Below are positions 26,048 through 34,981 of a stretch of 64,000 nt of DNA, piece by piece. The stretch is from Chitinophagaceae bacterium (lineage in GTDB: Bacteria > Bacteroidota > Bacteroidia > Chitinophagales > Chitinophagaceae): contig JAIEMP010000003.1 in the NCBI GenBank assembly GCA_019752045.1, positions 434,001 to 498,000 of the forward strand. The letters run 5' to 3'. The notes below the pieces were generated by a model that worked only from the letters and a program-made list of their open reading frames with translations, did no database searches and had not been told where the DNA came from. The translations under genes were made by a program, and so were the position numbers. How positions within the stretch are numbered: position 1 is the stretch's first letter; each line of letters begins with the position of its first letter.

Positions 26048-26548
26048 ATGAAAAGCGTATATTTTCTTTCTGCATTGTTCATGAGTTCATTTTTTTTTGG
26101 CGCATGTAAAAAACTCCTTTCTCCTGCCAGAGAGCTTGAAGGAAACTGGGTAACTAAAATTTCGCCCACATTATATTATAACAGTGATTTTTGCGGTACC
26201 TACCGGCGTGTGGCAAGAGCACAAATAGGATTACGATGGGAAATTACAAAAACAGGCACCAATACGATAAGTATTGATATTTATCGTACCAGCTCTTCTT
26301 CTGTTACCTTACTTGTTTCTACCAGTTGTGCACAATATGTTCCTCTTACATTTCCTATATCGGTTAATGGAGAAATCAGTTCATCACAACTTACACTCAC
26401 AGATCAACAGGGAAGAATTGTTGGATCGTTCAGTTTTACCAGTGATATTTTTACCGGCGACTTTAATTCAACCTTTGATAAATTTTGCGGGCTGTACTGC
26501 TCCGGGGTTGATTCTGATTCAAAAGCCATCACTTTAATCAGACAATAG
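26048..26548 (+). CDS. Lipoprotein, unknown function
   Basis: This 166-residue product has a clear lipoprotein signal (MKSVYFLSALFMSSFFFGAC). The mature part is beta-rich: ELEGNWVTKI, IGLRWEITKTGTNTISIDIY, LTLTDQQGRIVGSFSF, GDFNSTFDKFCG, the plan of small lipocalin-like domains, with four or five cysteines. The start at 26048 is chosen for the signal peptide and is 17 bases past the previous stop codon, indicating co-transcription with the Cys-rich genes. Confidence 0.65.
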   Translation: MKSVYFLSALFMSSFFFGACKKLLSPARELEGNWVTKISPTLYYNSDFCGTYRRVARAQIGLRWEITKTGTNTISIDIYRTSSSSVTLLVSTSCAQYVPLTFPISVNGEISSSQLTLTDQQGRIVGSFSFTSDIFTGDFNSTFDKFCGLYCSGVDSDSKAITLIRQ

Positions 26549-26587
26549 TATTTCCCGTAACAGGATTTCAATGAAAACTGTATATTC

Positions 26588-26607
26588 AGGTGATTTTAAA
26601 ATCATCT
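26588..26607. promoter_or_regulatory. Palindrome at the glpK start, candidate operator
   Basis: TGATTTTAAAATCA (26591-26604) is a perfect 14-bp palindrome, extended to 20 bases with one G-T mismatch. It ends 4 bases before the glpK ATG. TATATTCA just upstream (26581-26588) resembles a -7 box, which would put the palindrome at the transcription start, a place expected for a repressor. Confidence 0.4.
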
Positions 26608-26611
26608 GATT

Positions 26612-28099
26612 ATGATGCAATCCTTCATTCTCGCCCTCGACCAGGGAACTACCAGCAGCCGTGCCATTGTGTTTGCTCATGATGGAAGCATTGTGTCTGT
26701 TGCACAAAAAGAATTTAAACAGATATTTCCACAGCCCGGTTGGGTAGAGCATGATCCCGAAGAAATCTGGAGTACACAATTGGGCGTTGCTGCAGAAGCC
26801 ATTACCAAAGCCGGATTAAGTACAGAAAATATTCATGCCATTGGGATCACCAATCAGCGGGAGACAACAGTGGTGTGGGATCGTAAAACCGGCAAGCCTA
26901 TTTACAATGCAATTGTTTGGCAGGACAGACGCACAGCCGATTTCTGCGATGAATTGAAACGAAAGAATCTGCACATTTTAATTCAACAACGAACAGGATT
27001 GGTGGTAGATGCTTACTTCAGCGCATCAAAAGTGAAATGGATTTTAGATAACGTTGAAGGTGCAAGAGCAAGGGCAGAAAAAGGTGAACTCTGTTTTGGT
27101 ACAGTTGATACATGGTTGTTGTGGAATCTTACAAAAGGGCAGGTGCATGCAACTGATGTAAGTAATGCAAGCCGCACCATGCTTATGAATTTACAAACGC
27201 TGCAATGGGATGGTGAACTGGAAAAAATATTCAACATTCCAGGAAACATGTTGCCGCAGATCCGCAGCAGCAGCGAAGTATATGGTACCACACAAAACAT
27301 ACTAACGGCCACCAATATCCCTATTGCAGGAATTGCAGGCGATCAGCAAAGTGCATTGTTCGGTCAGCTATGCACACAACCCGGCATGGTAAAGAATACC
27401 TACGGCACGGGATGTTTTATGCTCATGAATACAGGAGAGAAAGCAGTGGTATCAAAAAATAATTTATTAACCACCGTTGCATGGAAGATCAATGGTAAAA
27501 TAGAATATGCTTTGGAAGGAAGTGTGTTTATTGCAGGCGCAGTGGTGCAATGGCTGCGTGACGGACTCGGCATTATCCGTTCATCAACAGATATTGAAAA
27601 ACTGGCGGCAAAAGTAACCGACACTGATGGTGTATATATGGTGCCGGCATTTACAGGTTTGGGTGCGCCGTATTGGAATCAACATGCAAGAGGAACCATT
27701 GTTGGTATTACAAGAGGAACTACGGCTGCGCATTTTGCCAAAGCGGCACTGGACAGCATTGCCTATCAAACAGCCGATGTGTTAAAAGCCATGGAAGCAG
27801 ATTCGGGTATCGAGATCAAAGAATTAAGGGTAGACGGTGGGGCAACAGTCAATAATCTGTTGATGCAGTTTCAAAGTGATTTGTTGAACACATCGGTTGT
27901 GCGTCCCCGTATTACTGAGACAACTGCATTGGGTGCAGCTTATCTTGCAGGACTTGCAACAGGTTATTGGAATAGTATTGATGAAATTCAGGAACAGTGG
28001 CAGGTTGATCGGAAATTTGAACCGGCCATGGAAGAAGAAAAACGACAAGCTCTTATTGCCGGTTGGGCCAAGGCTGTGAAAGCGGCTATGAGTTATTGA
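26612..28099 (+). CDS. glpK: Glycerol kinase
   Basis: GlpK phosphorylates glycerol to sn-glycerol 3-phosphate with ATP in the cytoplasm. The 495-residue FGGY-family protein shows [14 protein letters not shown] at the N-terminus, [41 protein letters not shown], and the late [21 protein letters not shown] segment. Length matches the family. It opens the glpK-glpD-glpF cluster on the plus strand, with spacers of about 100 bases. A palindrome at the start codon suggests control by a glycerol-responsive repressor not found in the window. The start may equally be the second ATG at 26615. Confidence 0.96.
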   Translation: MMQSFILALDQGTTSSRAIVFAHDGSIVSVAQKEFKQIFPQPGWVEHDPEEIWSTQLGVAAEAITKAGLSTENIHAIGITNQRETTVVWDRKTGKPIYNAIVWQDRRTADFCDELKRKNLHILIQQRTGLVVDAYFSASKVKWILDNVEGARARAEKGELCFGTVDTWLLWNLTKGQVHATDVSNASRTMLMNLQTLQWDGELEKIFNIPGNMLPQIRSSSEVYGTTQNILTATNIPIAGIAGDQQSALFGQLCTQPGMVKNTYGTGCFMLMNTGEKAVVSKNNLLTTVAWKINGKIEYALEGSVFIAGAVVQWLRDGLGIIRSSTDIEKLAAKVTDTDGVYMVPAFTGLGAPYWNQHARGTIVGITRGTTAAHFAKAALDSIAYQTADVLKAMEADSGIEIKELRVDGGATVNNLLMQFQSDLLNTSVVRPRITETTALGAAYLAGLATGYWNSIDEIQEQWQVDRKFEPAMEEEKRQALIAGWAKAVKAAMSY

Positions 28100-28202
28100 A
28101 AAGTTTGTAGTTGATAGTTTGTAGTTTCTCAAACTTCAAACTGTTTGATTAATATTGCACTCTTGGCTTAGTAACTACAAACTTTAAACTATAAACTGAT
28201 TC
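28100..28202. repeat. glpK-glpD spacer with AGTTTGTAGTTT inverted repeats
   Basis: GTTTGTAGTTGATAGTTTGTAG near the left end is mirrored by ACTACAAACTTTAAACTATAAAC near the right end, so the spacer can fold on itself. The motif type recurs in AT-rich spacers of this window. No gene is present. Confidence 0.5.
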
Positions 28203-29753
28203 TTGAACCGTTCTCAACAAATACAACAATTAAAAACAACCAACCACTGGGACATCATCATTATTGGTGGTGGTGCAACAGGTTTAGGTGCAGCAGTTGA
28301 TTCCGCAGCCCGTGGTTATAAAACACTGTTGCTGGAACAACATGATTTTGGAAAAGGAACGTCGAGCCGTTCCACCAAACTCATACACGGTGGGGTACGT
28401 TATCTGCAACAGGGCAATTTCCGTTTAGTGCGTGATGCACTCCGTGAACGTGGATTGTTGCTTAAGAATGCACCGCATATTGCTCATCGGTTGAAATTGG
28501 TATTACCTGCTTATCGCTGGTGGGAGAAATTGTATTATGGATTGGGTTTGAAAGTATATAATTTTCTTTCAGCGAAATTGAGTCTTGGTCCGAGTGAAAT
28601 TTTATCCATCAAGAAAACACAGGAATATATTAAAGGTCTTGATGGAAAAAAATTGAGTGGTGGTGTTGTGTATTACGATGGTCAATTTGATGATGCACGT
28701 TTGTGTGTATCACTTGCTTTAACTGCAGCGGATGTAAGTGCAACGGTGTTGAATTATTGCAAGGTCAAAAATCTCATTCATGAGCAAGGTAAAGTTACCG
28801 GTGTACACATTCATGATTGTTTAACCGATGAAACATACGAAGCAAGAGGTACGGTTGTGATCAACGCAACCGGTGTATTTGTAGATGAGGTGTTGCGGAT
28901 GGATGATGATGGATTAACAAGAACCGTATCACCATCACAGGGCATTCATATTGTAGTTGATAAAACATTTTTTCCCGGCGATCAGGCTTTGTTTATACCA
29001 CGTACCGATGATGGGCGTGTGTTGTTCGCAGTTCCATTCCATGATAAAGTAATTATCGGTACAACTGATACTAGTGTTGAGACTGCGGTGATTGAACCAT
29101 TACCTTTGGAAGAGGAGGTGGAGTTTGTGATCAGTCATTTCAATCGCTATGTACATACAGGATTAAAACGCAGCGATGTAAAAAGTGTGTTTGCCGGTTT
29201 GCGTCCGTTGGTGAAAGTGCCGGGACAAAAGAAAACAGCTGTGCTTCCCCGTGATCATACCATTTGGGTATCGAAAGGTGGAATGATTAATATTAGTGGA
29301 GGTAAATGGACAACCTATCGCAAGATGGCGCAGGAAGTTATTTTAAAAGCACACTACGAAGGCGGTTTGGCATACACCCGTTGCCAAACCGAAACGATGA
29401 AGCTGCATGGCTGGATGAAGAAAGTAGATTTTGAAGATCCGCTTCATTATTATGGAAGCGATGCTGCTGCTATTCGCTATTTGCAACATCAGGGTTATTC
29501 TCAACTTATTCATCCCGATCTTCCATACACTGTAGCAGAAGTTTTTTGGGCTGTGGGTAATGAAATGGCGATGACAGTGGAAGATGTATTGAGCAGAAGA
29601 ACAAGAGCATTGATCCTTGATGCAAAGGCTGCCATTGAAGCAGCACCTTTGGTGGCAGATATTATGATGAAAGAATTGAATAAAGATGAAGTGTGGAAAC
29701 AACAGCAGATCGATGCGTTTAAAGAAGTTGCGAAAGGATATGTGTTGAGTTAA
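28203..29753 (+). CDS. glpD: Glycerol-3-phosphate dehydrogenase, FAD-dependent
   Basis: GlpD oxidises glycerol 3-phosphate to dihydroxyacetone phosphate at the inner membrane and passes electrons to quinone. The 516-residue protein has the FAD motif IIIGGGATGLGAAVDSA at residue 20, the signature GTSSRSTKLIHGGVRYLQ, VINATGVFVDEV, VFAGLRPLV and ISGGKWTTYRKMA. The frame begins at TTG (28203); no ATG gives a full N-terminus, so a TTG start is likely. It is second in the glp cluster. Confidence 0.95.
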   Translation: MNRSQQIQQLKTTNHWDIIIIGGGATGLGAAVDSAARGYKTLLLEQHDFGKGTSSRSTKLIHGGVRYLQQGNFRLVRDALRERGLLLKNAPHIAHRLKLVLPAYRWWEKLYYGLGLKVYNFLSAKLSLGPSEILSIKKTQEYIKGLDGKKLSGGVVYYDGQFDDARLCVSLALTAADVSATVLNYCKVKNLIHEQGKVTGVHIHDCLTDETYEARGTVVINATGVFVDEVLRMDDDGLTRTVSPSQGIHIVVDKTFFPGDQALFIPRTDDGRVLFAVPFHDKVIIGTTDTSVETAVIEPLPLEEEVEFVISHFNRYVHTGLKRSDVKSVFAGLRPLVKVPGQKKTAVLPRDHTIWVSKGGMINISGGKWTTYRKMAQEVILKAHYEGGLAYTRCQTETMKLHGWMKKVDFEDPLHYYGSDAAAIRYLQHQGYSQLIHPDLPYTVAEVFWAVGNEMAMTVEDVLSRRTRALILDAKAAIEAAPLVADIMMKELNKDEVWKQQQIDAFKEVAKGYVLS

Positions 29754-29854
29754 TTAAAGTACGAAGTTAGAAGTACAAAGTACCAAACCCCGTCAGCGGT
29801 TGATACAGATAAGAAACAAATCCCATAACGTAAATCTAAAATCAAAAATCCGCC
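29754..29854. repeat. glpD-glpF spacer with short AT-rich repeats
   Basis: GTACGAAGTTAGAAGTACAAAGTACC at the left is a run of GTAC-type repeats. AAATCTAAAATC at 29832-29843 is the complement of the GATTTTAGATTT unit seen behind dnaB. No promoter is evident. Confidence 0.4.
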
Positions 29855-30565
29855 ATGACTCCTTTTCTTGCTGAATTTATCGGCTCCATGTTACTGCTGC
29901 TATTAGGTAACGGTGTAGTTGCTAATGTAGTGCTTGCTAAAACAAAAGGTAACAGTACCGGATTAATTGTTATTGCATTTGGCTGGGCAGTTGCTGTGTT
30001 TGTTGGGGTGTTTAGCAGTGCCACAGTGAGCGGTGCACATTTAAATCCTGCAATCACCATTGCACTTGCAAGTATTGGAAAATTTGAATGGGCTTCTGTT
30101 CCATCTTATATTGCTGCTCAGTTTTTGGGGGCAATGTCGGGCTCTGCATTAATGTGGCTGGCCTACAAACAGCATTTTGATGCAACTGATAATGCTGATG
30201 ATAAATTGGGTGTATTCTGTAATGCACCAGCCATTCCAAATGTATTTTATAATTTACTCACTGAAGCGATTGGCACATTTGCGTTAATGATGGGGGTGTT
30301 GTTTATTACTGCACCGCAAAACAGTTTAGGTGCATTGGATGCATTACCAGTTGCATTGCTCGTTTTGGGGATCGGTTTATGTTTGGGCGGACCAACCGGT
30401 TATGCCATTAATCCTTCACGTGATCTTGGTCCACGAATTATGCATTTTTTATTGCCCATTAAAAACAAACGAAACAGTAACTGGAGTTACAGCTGGATAC
30501 CGGTTGTAGGACCCATTATTGGCGCAGTGATTGCAGCATTTGTATTTCAATTGTTGCAGTCTTAA
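29855..30565 (+). CDS. glpF: Glycerol uptake facilitator (aquaglyceroporin)
   Basis: This 236-residue MIP-family channel of six helices lets glycerol enter the cell. The first pore motif is SGAHLNPAITI. The second is GYAINPSRDLGPRI, where Ser replaces the usual Ala of NPA; the Arg after Asp that forms the selectivity filter of glycerol channels follows in the expected order (NPxRD). It ends the glpKDF cluster and its stop codon lies 3 bases from the convergent phosphatase gene. Confidence 0.92.
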   Translation: MTPFLAEFIGSMLLLLLGNGVVANVVLAKTKGNSTGLIVIAFGWAVAVFVGVFSSATVSGAHLNPAITIALASIGKFEWASVPSYIAAQFLGAMSGSALMWLAYKQHFDATDNADDKLGVFCNAPAIPNVFYNLLTEAIGTFALMMGVLFITAPQNSLGALDALPVALLVLGIGLCLGGPTGYAINPSRDLGPRIMHFLLPIKNKRNSNWSYSWIPVVGPIIGAVIAAFVFQLLQS

Positions 30566-30568
30566 TAC

Positions 30569-31183
30569 TTAACCAACAACTTTCGAAAACACATACAGGC
30601 ATTCCATAGCGATTTGGTTGCTGCGTTCGGTATATTTTTCATCTTGCAGAAGAGTATTGTCAAATGCTTTCGGATCGTTATAAGTGGTGCCGATGCGCAG
30701 ATCACAACCCGGAATGAACGGACAATTATCTTCTGCATCCGAGCAGGTCATGATGGCTGCAAAGTTTTGCGAAGGATTTATTTCGTGATTATAAACTTTC
30801 GAAAAACAAGTTGTGTATTTATCTTCAGCAAAGTACACTTCGTATACAGGATTGTTTGTTTCAGTTGTTTTCTTAACGGTGAATCCTGCTGCCGTAATTG
30901 CCTTGATCGCATTGGGGTTGAATGCCGTTGCTTCTGTACCACCGGAGAATGTTTGCACATTGTCAATGTTGTAATACGCTGCTGCTACTGCTGCCCACAC
31001 TTGACCTAAATGACTACGACGGGAATTGTGCGTACACACATATACTAAGTTGATAGCTTCGTTAGATGTTATTTTTCCGCTGATATAGGCTGCAATTTTT
31101 TCCAGCAGTTCTTTTCGTTCTGCAGGGATTTCTTTAAAGTTATTTATCAACGCTTCGCAGCGCTCCTGTATTGTCTGAAACAT
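30569..31183 (-). CDS. Low-molecular-weight protein tyrosine phosphatase/arsenate reductase-like
   Basis: This 204-residue protein has the phosphatase loop CTHNSRR (Cys50 to Arg56, C-x5-R) near LVYVCTHNSRRSHLGQ, and the acidic loop YNDPKAFD near residue 170. Further cysteines (TTCFS, MTCSDAEDNCPFIPGC) give it the look of the ArsC-like branch of the family. Bacteroidota carry this longer form with an extra N-terminal helix (residues 1-42). Either arsenate reduction or dephosphorylation is possible. The arsenosugar locus in this window makes arsenic chemistry attractive, but it is more than 20 kb away. Confidence 0.75.
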   Translation of the reverse strand: MFQTIQERCEALINNFKEIPAERKELLEKIAAYISGKITSNEAINLVYVCTHNSRRSHLGQVWAAVAAAYYNIDNVQTFSGGTEATAFNPNAIKAITAAGFTVKKTTETNNPVYEVYFAEDKYTTCFSKVYNHEINPSQNFAAIMTCSDAEDNCPFIPGCDLRIGTTYNDPKAFDNTLLQDEKYTERSNQIAMECLYVFSKVVG

Positions 31184-31351
31184 GTTTCTTGATTTTAGCG
31201 TAGTTAATTGAGGACAATATTACGATGCTATAAGCAACTGGTAAATTAATTTCTGGCAAACGGTCTTTATTTTTGAGGTCGCAATTTGTGACCTCAAGTT
31301 TGAACTTAAGCAGTTTCTTTGCTGGCGAAAGTCTGGGTACGGAAATCTTCT
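31184..31351. repeat. Spacer with TTGAGGTC hairpin
   Basis: The spacer contains TTGAGGTC and GACCTCAA at 31273-31297, an 8-bp stem extended by a G-U pair. No T run follows on either strand, so it is more likely a dispersed repeat than a terminator. Confidence 0.5.
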
Positions 31352-31792
31352 TTAAATTAATTGCAGAACTCCATTTGAAATATTTGCTTTAATAGTATTT
31401 ACAGCAGCTAAATGTGTCTTTTGAATATAGGCTTTGCTGCCATCTGTAACTCCAGAATTGAATTCATTTAAGTACTCTGTCGTAATAGTGTTTTCATTTT
31501 TTGTTACTGGATTCACCCACTTCGTTTGTAAAAACCATTTTCTTCCTACTTTCCCTTCAAATGTTTGAAATGAATCAAAACCGAATTGGTTATTATCTTT
31601 TTCTTCTGTGTTTATTTTACTTGCAATGACAATTCCAAATAGTGCGCCTGCAACGCATCCTATTATTGAAAACAAAGGGAATGTTGTTTCTCTGACGCTT
31701 TTCTTTGTTAATGTAGACTCTCCTCCTCCAACCAATAATCCAAGTCCTCCTCCTGCGAGTATACAAATCATGACTATGCCAAAAGATTTCAT
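31352..31792 (-). CDS. Hypothetical membrane-anchored protein
   Basis: This 146-residue product has two N-terminal helices rich in Gly (VMICILAGGGLGLLVGGG at residues 7-24; FSIIGCVAGALFGIVIAS at 41-58), followed by about 85 soluble residues with KWFLQTKWVNPVTKNENTITTEYLNEF. I do not recognise a family. Its flanks are rich in repeats and the gene stands alone. Confidence 0.5.
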   Translation of the reverse strand: MKSFGIVMICILAGGGLGLLVGGGESTLTKKSVRETTFPLFSIIGCVAGALFGIVIASKINTEEKDNNQFGFDSFQTFEGKVGRKWFLQTKWVNPVTKNENTITTEYLNEFNSGVTDGSKAYIQKTHLAAVNTIKANISNGVLQLI

Positions 31793-32222
31793 ATTTTTTC
31801 GTTTGCGTTTAATAATAGTAACCTTTTGTAAAATAGTATTTTTAAAAGATGGGAATTAGGCGACACAATAACGGCAACTGCATAGCCATGATCATCGTTT
31901 GCACAATCGCCGGGTTATAGGTATGCCATACTTGCAAGTGCAAAATAAATTTTAGCAAGCGGTAATAAGTATGGCATACCTAACAGCACCACAGCTTCTC
32001 ATTGCTGCCATGAAACCTGAACCCTGACGAGTGCGACGCAACAGTTGATGCCATATTACACAGCGGCTGACTAACACCTATGCGTTCCTTGTTTTTCTAA
32101 CCGCAATTAGTTTTTTTGATTAACGTCATTCGTCAATGATGCAGTGTCGGGTAAATTCGTTGTTTCAAATCATCTGCATGGAGGTAACAACCAACCTGTT
32201 TTGGGTTATTAATTTCTATCCA
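31793..32222. other. Gene-free spacer of about 430 bases
   Basis: It holds the 65-bp inverted-repeat element at 31918-31982, a GC-richer stretch at 32015-32060 without a frame, and a short AACC/GGTT hairpin near 32190-32206. No coding frame, tRNA or convincing promoter is seen. Confidence 0.5.
31918..31982. repeat. 65-bp element with perfect 16-bp terminal inverted repeats, copy 1
   Basis: The arms are TAGGTATGCCATACTT and its exact complement, separated by 33 bases that begin GCAAG. A second copy with 15-bp arms and the same 33-base spacing lies at 32508-32570. Confidence 0.8.
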
Positions 32223-32471
32223 TCACAATTTATTTCTTGATGCAAGTTCTGCTTTCATTTTTCGAAGGTTGACCAGATTAAGAATGGCAATCGGCATAAA
32301 AGCAAACGGTAAAATAACTGTAGCTGAAAAGCCTTTTTTGGTATAAGTGAAAACAGCAGATATAAACATGATGAGAATGGAGGCTGCAAGAACTGCTACT
32401 GCTCCCGTCATCAGTTTAATGTTTTTCTTTAATTCTTCTTCGGTCATTTCTGAAAGTTGCTTCTGCGCCAT
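32223..32471 (-). CDS. Small two-helix membrane protein
   Basis: This 82-residue product begins with the acidic MAQKQLSEMTEEELKKNIK and has helices at residues 21-42 and 49-66, then a basic tail (RKMKAELASRNKL). It resembles small unnamed Bacteroidota membrane proteins that start SELTxEEL. No function is known. It lies between the two copies of the 63-65 bp inverted-repeat element. Confidence 0.55.
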   Translation of the reverse strand: MAQKQLSEMTEEELKKNIKLMTGAVAVLAASILIMFISAVFTYTKKGFSATVILPFAFMPIAILNLVNLRKMKAELASRNKL

Positions 32472-32507
32472 ATTAGTTGATTAGTTTAATGTTAAAATAG
32501 TAACGTA

Positions 32508-32570
32508 AGGTATGCCATACTTGCAAGAGGATGAACTGGTTTATCATTATGTTTTAAGTATGGCATACCT
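32508..32570. repeat. 63-bp element with perfect 15-bp terminal inverted repeats, copy 2
   Basis: AGGTATGCCATACTT and its complement flank a 33-base centre that again starts GCAAG but then differs from copy 1. It abuts the stop codon of the gene at 32572. Confidence 0.8.
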
Positions 32571-32571
32571 G

Positions 32572-33024
32572 TCAAACTCCAAATTGTTTTAAGTGATGAT
32601 CGAGATGTTTCCACATACTCTTGCCCCATTGCTCAGCCGTAAATCTGCCGAATGTTGGATGCATTTTATCACCAATACCACTTGCTCCTCTTTCATGAAA
32701 CGCTTTTACAATAGAAAGCATTTCTGCTTTTTCTTTTTCAAAATCACGATCATCTTTAACAATAAAATTTGGTGCGGTAGGTAAGCTTTGCCGGTAAGGC
32801 CGGTCGTTATATAACATTGAACTGAAGATCCATCCGATATAACTGATGGGTTTTCGTTTTAGTTTTTTACTCGTGAGTGGAACTTTGTAGGCTTCTTTGC
32901 AATGAGCCAGCATTTGTGCGGCGGTCATCTTGCCCCATTGACGTTCACTCGTTGACGTTAGATTTTGCAGACGGATCATGATCTCGTCGTACGCTTGTTG
33001 ATCAAATAAATTTTTTACTTCCAT
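32572..33024 (-). CDS. DUF1569 family protein (DinB-like fold)
   Basis: This 150-residue protein matches the DUF1569/DinB-like four-helix group. RQWGKMTAAQMLAHCKEAY carries the first His. HPTFGRFTAEQWGKSMWKHLDHHLKQFG at the C-terminus carries the other histidines expected of the metal site. The function of the family is not established; some relatives are thiol-dependent metalloenzymes. The gene overlaps its upstream neighbour (33015) by 10 bases, indicating co-transcription. Confidence 0.75.
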   Translation of the reverse strand: MEVKNLFDQQAYDEIMIRLQNLTSTSERQWGKMTAAQMLAHCKEAYKVPLTSKKLKRKPISYIGWIFSSMLYNDRPYRQSLPTAPNFIVKDDRDFEKEKAEMLSIVKAFHERGASGIGDKMHPTFGRFTAEQWGKSMWKHLDHHLKQFGV

Positions 33025-33425
33025 TGTTGGCTGTTTTCGTCTAAAGAAAAATAAGGGATATGATCGCTGCTTGTTGTTTCTTCCTGTTGCCAGTATGCCA
33101 GAGTAACAGTATGCCCCGCTTTTGTTTTTAATAATCTGCCGAAGATAGCATTGGTTGCATTAAACATCACATCTGTAACGCCAATGGTGAATGTTTCAGG
33201 CATGTCTGCCGGAGTTTCAGCGAAGGCAGATGCCGTTTCTCCCTCAACAGGTTTAGGAGGAGCAGCAACTTTTGGTGGAGGAGATGGAACCACAATTACT
33301 TTATACCGGTTGAATTCAAGTAAGTCTTTTAAAAAAGCAACACGTTCATTGGATGCATTCTTTTGCACGATGGCACATTTTACTCCGTCCAGATCTTCAA
33401 ATTCATGATTTTTATTGATAGCCAT
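33015..33425 (-). CDS. Hypothetical protein with Pro-rich middle
   Basis: The 136-residue product has an N-terminal alpha/beta part (GVKCAIVQKNASNERVAFLKDLLEFNRYKVIVV), a Pro/Ala-rich linker (residues 48-78) and a C-terminal part (TFTIGVTDVMFNATNAIFGRLLKTKAGHTVTLAYWQQ). The linker codons include TCTGCC...GGCAGA, a small palindrome (33205-33230), so part of the linker may be repeat-derived. It is 41 bases after nuoN on the same strand, possibly the last pair of genes of that operon. No family is recognised. Confidence 0.6.
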   Translation of the reverse strand: MAINKNHEFEDLDGVKCAIVQKNASNERVAFLKDLLEFNRYKVIVVPSPPPKVAAPPKPVEGETASAFAETPADMPETFTIGVTDVMFNATNAIFGRLLKTKAGHTVTLAYWQQEETTSSDHIPYFSLDENSQQWK

Positions 33426-33466
33426 AACACGAAAAGTTAAACACGAATTAATCGAATTACACGAAA

Positions 33467-34870
33467 TTATTTTATCAACGAATAAATATATTCATAGGCA
33501 CCACTAACAACTCCGGTAATCACAATACCGGCAACACAAATGGCCATTGCCAGTTTTGGGCTCCAGGTCATCTCCACTTTTGCAATCGGCCTTTCATTCG
33601 CATCCATAAACATAGCTTTGATGATCCGCAGATAATAATAGAGAGATACAACCATATTTAAAGCTGCAATTGTAATGAGCAGGTAATTGTTTCTTCCTGC
33701 ACCTGCCAGTAATAAAAAGAACTTACCAAAGAAACCTGCAGTGGGTGGTATGCCCGCCAATGAAAACAAAGCAATGGCCAATATCCATGTCAACAGTGGA
33801 TTGGTTTTGTAAAACCCTTTGTAGTCATCAATATTTTCTTTTCCTTTTTCGGCACTCACTAAACTGATCACCCCAAATACAGCGAGGTTTGAAAACAGAT
33901 AGATCAATACAAAATATACAACCGAACTGAATCCTTCATGATTACCGCCTGTTATACCAATTAAAATAAAACCTACCTGTGCAATGGATGAGAAGGCAAG
34001 AAATCGTTTGATGTTTTGCTGACGAATGGCAAATAAATTTCCAATGAGCATGGAAAGCACGGCCAGCAAAGCCATCATGTTATACCAGTTGTAAAACAGT
34101 TTATCGAAAACGGTAAACAGCACACTCGTCATTACAAAGATCATACTGCCCTTAGAGATCACGGATAAGTAAGAAGTAACAGCAACAGGCGATCCTTCAT
34201 ACACATCAGCCGTCCATAAATGAAAGGGGACAGCAGAAATTTTAAAACCAAAGCCTGCAATCAACAGAATAAAAGAAAACAAAAACAATGGCTGGGTAGA
34301 TGCTGCTGCCTGCAGATCAGAAAAGTTTAAACTGCCTGCTACACCATAAATCATTGAAATACCAAACAGCAGAAGACCCGATGCAAAAGCTGATGACATG
34401 ATGTATTTCATGGCTGCTTCAGATGAACGTCGTTTGTCCAGATCAAAGTTGGCCAATGCTGCCAGGGGAATACTTGCAAGCTCAAGACCCACATAAAACA
34501 TCAACAGGTTATGACTGCTCAGCATAAAGAACATGCCTAGCAAAGTAGAAAGCATAAGCAGATAAAACTCTGCAATGTGTTCATGTTTCATTAACCAGTT
34601 GTACGATTGCAGAGAAATAATAAGTGTACCCAGGTTGAGCATGTTCTTTTCTAACCTCAACAATTCATTTGTTTGAAACATATCGCCAAACAGATAACCA
34701 AATCCATTAAAGAAAAACCCGGCAGCCAGATTGATCGTTAATAATACATTCACGATCAGTAACAGGTTCTTTGGTTTCCATTCAACAGCACTCAGCTTCA
34801 TGAACAGAAGAATAAAAATGATTGCTGTTAAGAGCAATTCCTGTTGCATTAAAAGAAAAAAATTACTCAT
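33467..34870 (-). CDS. nuoN: NADH-quinone oxidoreductase subunit N
   Basis: This 467-residue, highly hydrophobic proton-pumping subunit of complex I has about 14 helices. Antiporter-family marks are visible: the conserved Glu in FYVGLELASIPLAAL, the Lys in GFKISAVPFHLWTADVYEGSPV, and FLAFSSIAQVGFILIG with its Lys upstream (NIKR). FSLAGIPPTAGFFGKFFL is the late signature. It is the last nuo gene and follows nuoM by 111 bases, in which lies a long hairpin. Confidence 0.94.
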   Translation of the reverse strand: MSNFFLLMQQELLLTAIIFILLFMKLSAVEWKPKNLLLIVNVLLTINLAAGFFFNGFGYLFGDMFQTNELLRLEKNMLNLGTLIISLQSYNWLMKHEHIAEFYLLMLSTLLGMFFMLSSHNLLMFYVGLELASIPLAALANFDLDKRRSSEAAMKYIMSSAFASGLLLFGISMIYGVAGSLNFSDLQAAASTQPLFLFSFILLIAGFGFKISAVPFHLWTADVYEGSPVAVTSYLSVISKGSMIFVMTSVLFTVFDKLFYNWYNMMALLAVLSMLIGNLFAIRQQNIKRFLAFSSIAQVGFILIGITGGNHEGFSSVVYFVLIYLFSNLAVFGVISLVSAEKGKENIDDYKGFYKTNPLLTWILAIALFSLAGIPPTAGFFGKFFLLLAGAGRNNYLLITIAALNMVVSLYYYLRIIKAMFMDANERPIAKVEMTWSPKLAMAICVAGIVITGVVSGAYEYIYSLIK

Positions 34871-34929
34871 CGTTTCAATTTATACCGAATGTGCATTATA
34901 AAAATCCAAACTGTTTACTCTCGGCATAA

Positions 34930-34981
34930 TGCCATCTAAGATTTCCATGCAATCCTTCGGATTTAGGAAATCAAGATGGTA
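34930..34981. repeat. Hairpin between nuoM and nuoN
   Basis: CCATCT and ATTTCC on the left pair with GGAAAT and AGATGG on the right, with AATCC/GGATT at the tip. No T run follows, so transcription into nuoN can continue. Confidence 0.55.

Noticed and set aside
32000-32110. GC-richer stretch considered as a tRNA or small RNA
   Set aside because: No cloverleaf, T-loop consensus or promoter/terminator pair could be found.
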